Positions 58,281 to 64,000 of a DNA stretch of 64,000 nucleotides are shown piece after piece. This DNA comes from Centrapalus pauciflorus (Eukaryota; Streptophyta; Magnoliopsida; Asterales; Asteraceae): NCBI GenBank assembly GCA_020465985.1, contig JAANYP010007569.1, forward strand, positions 1 through 64,000, given 5' to 3'. Each line of letters opens with the position of its first letter. Position 1 is the stretch's first letter. The notes beneath the pieces were generated by a model that did not search any database, was not told the DNA's origin, and saw only the letters and a program-made list of their open reading frames with translations. The position numbers and the translations under genes were made by a program.

Positions 58281-58495
58281 CTAAAACCAAAAACCTCTAG
58301 ACAATTGGAATAACAATGATCATTTCCAACATATGTCATAAATATTTCACCATTTCTAATTAACCATCACATCTAGAAAAACACTTGTCAAAAAGACTAA
58401 TCTCCATCCACCTAGCATAAAAGTCCACCTTGATTAAAAATTCTATTAAAAAAATACATCTAGACTAAAAATTTGGTATCAGAGCCTCGTAACAA
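58281..58495 (+). repeat. T12 left inverted arm with primer site
   Basis: Inverted copy of 62891-63105, about 94% identical by eye. It contains TGGTATCAGAGCC at 58474-58486, the initiator tRNA-Met primer site, here in plus orientation, opposite to the viral frames. Confidence 0.9.
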
Positions 58496-58499
58496 ACAT

Positions 58500-58725
58500 C
58501 AATTACGAAAAATACTTGAGTCAATAAAAGAAAAAGATAAAGTAAAAATAACATATATTCATATATCAACAATCCATGTAATTCTAAAAAGCACATATGT
58601 AGATAGAGATACATGATCCATTTGTGGTGTTGTGGATTCTAGTACATCCCTTGTTGGGTATTTTTCATTGCTTGCTCTCATTTGTATGAGAGATATTGCT
58701 GGGACAAGTACTTCACGATTGTAGT
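58500..58725 (+). pseudogene. Possible movement-protein fragment next to the left arm
   Basis: Downstream of the plus-oriented primer site, a frame with one internal TGA reads KVKITYIHISTIHVILKSTY and then a region with V-D-S and L-V-G, resembling the core of caulimovirid movement proteins, which lie near the primer site in several genera. It is short and unverified, but would fit a second viral fragment joined head to head. Confidence 0.35.
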
Positions 58726-58764
58726 GCAAACTCTAATGACACATACTAAAATAAAAAGAAAATT

Positions 58765-58865
58765 ACAGACGTGTGTCTTATATGTCGACACTTATTTTTA
58801 AAAAAACTGACACGTGTCAAAACATCTGACACTCTCATTTTGATGACGTAATTGCTTACGTCCTT
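58765..58865 (-). promoter_or_regulatory. Possible viral promoter: as-1-like pair, G-box and TATA-like box
   Basis: TGACGTAATTGCTTACGTC (58844-58862) is an inverted pair of TGACG-type sites like the as-1 element of caulimovirus promoters. GACACGTGTC, a G-box palindrome, lies near 58809-58818. On the minus strand an ATATAAG follows near 58778. Spacing is plausible for a promoter but unproven. Confidence 0.4.
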
Positions 58866-59179
58866 TACATTTTCTCTTTTGCAGGCTCCGCTAATGATGT
58901 AGGGCTCGTTTTGAATTTTGTTGGGTAGCAGTGTTGCTAGTCTTGAAGTTTTTGAATCCTTTGTTTGGATGGTAGCTTTGCATCTGGTCTTGGATCATTT
59001 CTTCAGGGGCTGTAATTGTCCATGATTATATCATCTGGATCTGCTTCTTCTTCTGATGTTGCGTTGCTTTGTCTTTTTTATTTATTGTTAAAAACTGTAA
59101 TGCTCGTTGTAATTCTTTTTCTTCTCGAATAAAAGTTTCTTTTCGTCTGTTTAATGCTTGGATCTGCTCTCTTTGTGTT

Positions 59180-59866
59180 TCAATTGGTGTTGGAGTTGTC
59201 TAACAATGACTTCCATTCTCTTGTTAATGTATCTGCTATGTGATTATTGTCGCTTTTTATGTATTTGATATATGGATGATGTTCATGTAGTTGTAACTGC
59301 CAACGAATAAGTCTTCCTCGGCAATAGTCTTCTTGTAGTTTATATCTCCAAAATCCGGTGACATATTTTGAGTCGGTGCGTAGTTCGAATCTTGTTTGTA
59401 TTAGTTCTATCTTCCACTTTTTCAAGGTTCGAAGACAGGCAAGTGTTTCTCGCTCATGAATGCTGTAGTTTTGTTCGGCTTGGGAAAATGTTCCTGAAAT
59501 ATATTTGCACAATTTGTGCTCATGTTTTTCGGTTTTTAATACTTCTGATGTTTGTGCTTCAAGTTTAGATTCGGGAATTTTATTTCCGTCAATATCTAAA
59601 CCTAATAAATGCTTGCCATTTTTTATTGCTTTTAGGCATCCTGCCCATGTGTCATTTGAAGCATCGGTTTCGACTATTAAGAAGTCTTCTACTTGTGGAT
59701 TGTATAGTACTGGTAAAAGTTGTACTTTCTGCTTTATTTGTTGTACAATGTGTGTGTCCTTAGGACTCCATTCCCATTGAATTTTTTCAGATGGTTGTCT
59801 TTGTAAAATTCTATGTTCTTTTGCTAAATCTTTTAAAAATCCTTGTCTGCAATATAATTTAAACAT
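59180..59866 (-). pseudogene. T12 pol: RNase H and RT thumb
   Basis: This is the longest intact piece of the virus: 228 open codons. The RNase H starts with V-E-T-D-A-S-N-D and W-A-G-C-L-K-A, continues with the Glu block ERETLACLRTLKKW and R-T-D-S-K-Y, and ends with D-N-N-H-I-A-D-T-L-T-R-E-W. The D, E, D, D catalytic residues are therefore all visible. It removes the RNA strand during reverse transcription. A frameshift separates it from RT. Downstream sequence to 58900 is open only in pieces. Confidence 0.85.
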
Positions 59867-60537
59867 CCAAGAAATCGTTGAATGTGTTTTCGGTCTTTTA
59901 GTTTATCTGGAAATAAGTACAATTTTTCCTGAGTATTAGTAGTTAAAGAAATGGTTCCGTTTTGGCCTATTTTTAGACCTAAATATTCTACCTCTGTCTG
60001 AAGTAGCTTGGATTTCTTTTTTGATAACACTAATCCTTTTTTTTTAATTCTTTGTAAAACAGTAAAAACTGCATTAATATGTTTCTGTTCACCTCCGTTT
60101 GTAAAAGCGATGACGTCAATAATGTATGCTAAACATATATTTTCTAGTCCAAGTAAATTATTATCCATGAATCGCTGATAAATTGATGGTGCTTGTTTTA
60201 GACCAAATGGTAAAACATGCCATTCGTAATGATTCTGAGGAGGACATGAAAAAACTGTTAGTGGTTTAGTATTTTCATTTAATCGTAATTGTCATTATCC
60301 TGTTTTTGCATCAAATGTACTGAAATGAGTAATTCCTTTGAGTTATTCTAGTATGTAGTCTTGTCTTGGTAATTTATAAGAATCTCCTATGGTTGCATCA
60401 TTCATTATTTTATAATTTATTACCATTCTTCTTTTTCCTCGTTTTATTTCATTATGGTTTTCAACATAAAAAGCTGGTGTTGACTGTGGACTTGTGCTTT
60501 TTCTAATTATCCCTTTTTCAAATAATTGTGCACATTC
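59833..60537 (-). pseudogene. T12 pol: reverse transcriptase, inactivated
   Basis: The 5' half (60537-60169) is readable only across several stops: K-R-R-M-V-I-N-Y-K near 60415-60440 and L-P-F-G-L-K-Q-A-P near 60195-60220. The 3' half (60168-59833) is open. In the active-site box, Y-I-I-D-V-I (60113-60130), the first of the paired catalytic aspartates is Ile. E-V-E-Y-L-G and R-F-L-G-C-L-N-Y follow as expected for RT. Confidence 0.8.
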
Positions 60538-61200
60538 TTATGTGAATTCTATTACATCCTTAATACTATATGGTATTCTAATTGGGATATTAATTTCGGC
60601 TTTTGGGTCTTTTAATTGTATAATTATTTCTTCTTCGTTTTTATTTATATTTATATCAAGTGGATTTTCACTACATACTTCTTCAAGTGTTTTGTCAATA
60701 ATCTCCTTTTTTAAAGTTAACAAAATTTCTAATCCAAATTTTATATCTTGTGCCAACATTCTTATTATTTCGTTTTGTTTAACTATTAGTGTTTCAATCA
60801 TTCCTTTTGTTGGGTGTTTTAGACTAATAGTATCGTTGGTTAGTATAAATGGTTGATATAATTTTAAAAAATTGTTTCCTATTACTAAATCAATTCAAGA
60901 GTCATGTTGGTATATTGTTGGTGCTGTAAAAGCTATTTTTTCAATAACAATATCTATCATTTTTTCAACGTACCATATTTCATGTATTGATTTATCTACT
61001 ACTACAATTTTTAATGGTTTTATTAATTTTTCCCAAACTTTTAATATTTTTCTTTTCTCAAAACATAGAGTTGCTCCTGTATCTATGTATGTAAAAATTC
61101 TTTTTTCTTGACTATTTGTTGCTACGAAAGTAGTATTTGGGCTTGCTTTATTTCTAATTCTTTTACTCATCAGAATCTGTTGTATATGCGTATATGTCAA
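60538..61200 (-). pseudogene. T12 pol: protease region
   Basis: The frame from 61200 to 60895 holds the aspartic protease motif Y-I-D-T-G-A-T, with D-T-G at 61075-61083. A stop at 60895 is followed by another open piece (60801-60538) rich in Lys/Ile, with an acidic patch, leading into RT. Pol probably begins near 61200, slightly overlapping the end of the coat-type frame, as in multi-frame caulimovirids. Confidence 0.7.
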
Positions 61201-62492
61201 TGTCAGAGCTTATATCTGAGTCTTCTAATGGTTCATGTCCTAAATCATATGCTATTCTTAATATTTCTATATTTCTGTTTCTTTCTTTTTTCCGTTTTTA
61301 GGACATTCATTTGCATAGTGTCATTCTTCTAGGTAAAGCCAACACTTACATGTCTTTTTATTTGATGGACAATACTTTGCTTTGTCTTCTTCTTTAAATT
61401 TTCTATTATATTGCCTTCTATCTCGAGAATATTTCCTTCCTTGTGATTTTTTATAGAAGTTTTTATATCTAGGGTGATATCTTTGTTTTTTCATCTTCGT
61501 TGTTTTTCTTCACAACCGTATCTTCCTATTTTATTTTGTTTGATTATCACAACATAATTTTATTTTTGCTTCACTTTTAGATGTTTGTCTAGCACATTCT
61601 TGTTGCATCCATGCTTTTAAAACGGAAATTCGTGCTCCTAAAGTGTCTAATAGTCTTTCTCCATCATGGATATTGTTATTATAACATTCTGTAACTTTGC
61701 TGCAGACAACTTGTGGTAATTTTTATAAAACATTTCTAGTGCTACTCTTTGTCTTTCATGGTCTAATCTATAATATTGATTGGAGAATTCACATATGAAT
61801 GAGTCTAGATAACACATATTGCATATTTGTAAATTTGTGATGTGCCAAAAGGCTTGTGCTCTAAATGTTTCATCTGATTTATCTGATCCTGATAGTTTTC
61901 CGGTGAATTCTAAAATTATACTGCTAACAATATTTTCGAATGTCGTGATGGCATCAGTTGTGGCTAATCGAGTTTTTTCTTCTTTAGTTAATGATTCTAA
62001 AAATTTGTATACATTTCTGTGTGTTTTATGAATTATATAATTTAATAATTGTCTTGGTTGTAGGTTTCGTAGTTCTTCTGTTAATTGTATTTGTACTCCT
62101 ATTTTACTATTCCATTCTTTTATTTTTGATTCTACATCTTGTTTGCAATCAATATTAAGAATATCAGTTGTTAAAGGTGATATCGGTATTTTTGGGATAT
62201 ATTGTTGAGGAATTTTTACACACTTATTTTATTTATTTCTTATCATTCATTGTCTATAGATATGTTTTTCATATTCGGTAGGTAAGTTATAATCAAATTG
62301 TCTTTGGAAATCTTCATTTAGATATGATTGTTTTCTTTTTCTTGCAGTAAAATTGCTGTAAGGATTTTCATATGGATTTTCGTCTGAACTATAATCATAT
62401 ATTATTTCTGCTTCTTCCTCAGTTTCTTGAGAAATATCTAGTGATGCCATTAATTTAGTGAGAGTTTCTATTTGTTCTTCGAGGTTTTCCAT
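61201..62492 (-). pseudogene. T12 coat-type protein with zinc knuckle
   Basis: It starts at ATG 62492 with an acidic, Glu-rich N-terminus (81 codons open to 62247), as in caulimovirid coat proteins. The rest is broken by many stops and shifts. Near the end, the knuckle C-x-C-W-L-Y ... H-Y-A-N-E-C-P is visible at 61303-61350, with the usual Gly before His replaced by a TGA. Lys/Arg-rich sequence surrounds it. The role would be capsid formation and RNA binding. Confidence 0.65.
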
Positions 62493-62540
62493 TTTAACAT
62501 GTATTTATTGATAATTTTGAATTTAGACGATTTATTTTTT

Positions 62541-62800
62541 CTATTTCATTTTATTTATGTAGTTTTAAAATTTTGATTTTGAACTTAAATGCTTGTTTTG
62601 GGGATGAACGAAATATAGGGTCATATAGATTTGTATCTTGGGCTTCATGAATTAAATATATTTCTAACCTTTGTTCTAATTTTTTAATATCATTGTAAAG
62701 ATATCTAATTTCTTTGTAGTGTTTATTTATTTTCTCTATTCTATCTAGTTCTTGTTTAGTTGTTATAATTGCTTCATTTTTACTATTTGAAGATGATCAC
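62541..62800 (-). pseudogene. T12 small frame, possible virion-associated protein
   Basis: An ATG near 62800 is followed at once by TGA, then about 84 open codons: a Lys/Glu/Ile/Leu-rich stretch with coiled-coil character and a basic C-terminus, ending in TAA 62541, 49 bases before the coat-type ATG. Position and composition fit the virion-associated protein of caulimovirids, but no diagnostic motif was seen. Confidence 0.4.
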
Positions 62801-62890
62801 ATTGTGCGAATTTATTATTATTATTTTTATATATCTAGATTTTTATATAATACTGATTTTATTTATACAATATTTAGTTTGTTAAAAAGA

Positions 62891-63105
62891 TTGTTACGAG
62901 GCTCTGATACCAAATTTTTAGTCTAGATGTATTTTTTTAATAGAATTTTTAATCTAGGTGGATTTTTATGCTAGGTGGATGGAGATAACTATTTTTTACT
63001 AGTGTTTTTGTAGATGTGATGGTTAATTAGAAATGGTGAAATATTTATGACATATGTTGGAGATGATCATTGTTATTCTAATTGTCTAGAGGTTTTTGGT
63101 TTTAG
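62891..63105 (-). repeat. T12 right inverted arm with primer site
   Basis: The minus strand carries TGGTATCAGAGCC (62912-62900) followed by CTCGTAACAA, in the same orientation as the viral frames, so this is the genuine 5' arm. It pairs with 58281-58495. Confidence 0.9.
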
Positions 63106-63282
63106 TGGATGAAGATGGATCTTTCAATTTTAATTGTAATTGTAATATAGTCTTGCAAATTTAATTCAATTGGATGCATATTTGTAGGCTAGAATTTATA
63201 TAGTATTTACGTTGGTTTATATTTTTAATGGATGGTGGTGCTTCTAGTGAGTATTTATTGTATGATGACATGTTACGATGGA
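63106..63282. other. Short AT-rich gap
   Basis: Nothing recognisable between the virus arm and the fold-back element. Confidence 0.4.
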
Positions 63283-63869
63283 TTTAAAAAGATGATGGCA
63301 ATTATAGGTGTACCTGGGTGGTCGTTGTATTTTTATATTTGATGGAGATTGTTGATCCTCGTTGTTTGATTCTTCTACGTTGATGGTGGTTTTATTATTT
63401 TTGTTATGGTGATGAGTTTTTTTATGGATGGATATGTTCTGCTATTCAGAAGTACTCCGTACCTTAATCTGCTTTCAGAAGCTCAGCTTCAACAGATTTG
63501 AAAGAAAAACACAAAGTGTTCTTTGAAAGGGAATTGAAGGCTTGTTATTTTATGGAGGCCAATGACCCTATTTGTATACAAGGATGGTGGGTGGAGGTGT
63601 ACATAACCTTCCCTCCCCTCGACACGTGCAGATTAAGTTATGTTGAGGTACAGAGTAATTTCTGAATAGCAGATTAAGTTCTGTTGAGGTACAGAGTACT
63701 TTTGAATAGCAGAACATATCCACCCATCAAAAAAACTCATCACCATAACAAAAATAATATAAACCACCATCAACGTAGAAGAATGAAACAACGAGGATCA
63801 AAAATCTCTATCAAATATAAAATACAACAACCACCAAGGTACACTTATAATTGCCATCAACTTTTTAAG
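63283..63869. mobile_element. T13: fold-back element with 184-bp inverted arms
   Basis: 63283-63466 and 63686-63869 are inverted copies, about 90% identical, around a 219-base loop. In the loop and right arm a ~40-bp unit (GATTAAGTT(A/C)TGTTGAGGTAC...) is tandemly duplicated at 63631-63711. Loop sequence 63505-63550 (AGTGTTCTTTGAAAGGGAAT) is repeated inverted just outside the right arm at 63880-63920, so nested inversions are present. The small frame at 63684-63875 is the arm translated and is not supported. Confidence 0.8.
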
Positions 63870-64000
63870 AAATAACAAGCCATGAATTCCCTTTCAAAGA
63901 ACACTTTGGGCTCATTTGTTTTCCTTTCAGAGGCTCTTAAAAACATCTGAAGTCTAAAGTTCAGATCTATAATAAATTAAGATTGGTTGTTTAAATTCAG
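63870..64000. other. Right edge, part of the fold-back complex
   Basis: Contains the inverted copy of the T13 loop sequence (to about 63920), then AT-rich sequence without features. Confidence 0.5.

Larger units (their letters stand above)
58281..63105 (-). mobile_element. T12: endogenous caulimovirid (pararetrovirus), rearranged and decayed
   Basis: Minus-strand remnants occur in the order primer site, small coiled-coil frame, coat-type protein with zinc knuckle, protease, RT and RNase H. The RNase H/RT sequence type and the absence of integrase and LTRs point to Caulimoviridae; separate small, coat and pol frames suggest a multi-frame genus rather than a badnavirus. Both ends carry the same 215-bp region in opposite orientation. 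All frames are broken. No restored sequence is given. Confidence 0.78.

Noticed and set aside
58281..63105. T12 as an LTR retrotransposon because of the primer site at both ends
   Set aside because: The terminal copies are inverted rather than direct, no integrase is seen, and RT/RNase H and coat-type motifs fit caulimovirids, which also use tRNA-Met.

Overview
This window looks like plant nuclear heterochromatin, probably from a eudicot with a large, transposon-rich genome. I found no host gene, tRNA or rRNA. From the left edge to about 56.3 kb it is nested LTR retrotransposons; the last 6 kb hold a rearranged endogenous caulimovirid (pararetrovirus) and a fold-back repeat. The species cannot be named from the sequence alone. 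Elements are numbered T1-T13 here.  Layout: T1 (copia, +, 1-9910) lies inside T2 (copia, +, 9911-15084), inside T3 (copia, -, 15085-19844), inside the left LTR of T4 (gypsy chromovirus, +, 19845-28820), inside T5 (copia, +, same family as T1, 28821-34102), inside T8 (decayed copia, -). The left half of each lies outside the window, so the left flank should show them in reverse order. The T5 LTR is split by T6 (gypsy solo LTR, 30516-33283, target duplication AACTG), which carries a MITE-like insert (T7) in a TA microsatellite. T8 is further split by T9 (full-length copia, -, 34416-48377, target duplication TTCTA), T10 (short non-autonomous copia, -, 48643-53979, target duplication AAAAT) and T11 (solo LTR, 54402-55698). 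T12 (caulimovirid) spans 58281-63105 between 215-bp inverted arms, and T13 (fold-back) spans 63283-63869.  The copia elements share two unusual traits. First, gag has a coiled-coil extension of several hundred residues between the zinc knuckle and protease (T3, T9, and remnants in T8 and T10). Second, T1, T2, T5 and T9 have a very long extra reading frame after RNase H (up to 1386 codons) with a shared plan: a globular N-terminal domain, a low-complexity acidic or proline/glutamine-rich middle with basic nuclear-type clusters, a coiled coil, and a basic C-terminal domain. T1 and T5 copies differ mostly by silent changes, so the protein was under selection. Each copy has its own TATA-like signal, and two have a good 3' splice site just before the ATG.  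The most interesting observation is that the non-coding parts of these elements (LTR or leader, and the pol-to-extra-frame spacer) carry dense arrays of short family-specific motifs: GAACAGCTT in T1/T5, AACTCGAATG in T2 and T9, and TCCGAATTCGGAT in T3, T10 and the gypsy LTRs. Motif arrays plus a selected, probably nuclear accessory protein resemble in logic the self-recognition anti-silencing systems of VANDAL DNA transposons. That functional link is a hypothesis only.  Nearly every coding region is broken by stops or frameshifts, so most coding entries are pseudogenes.
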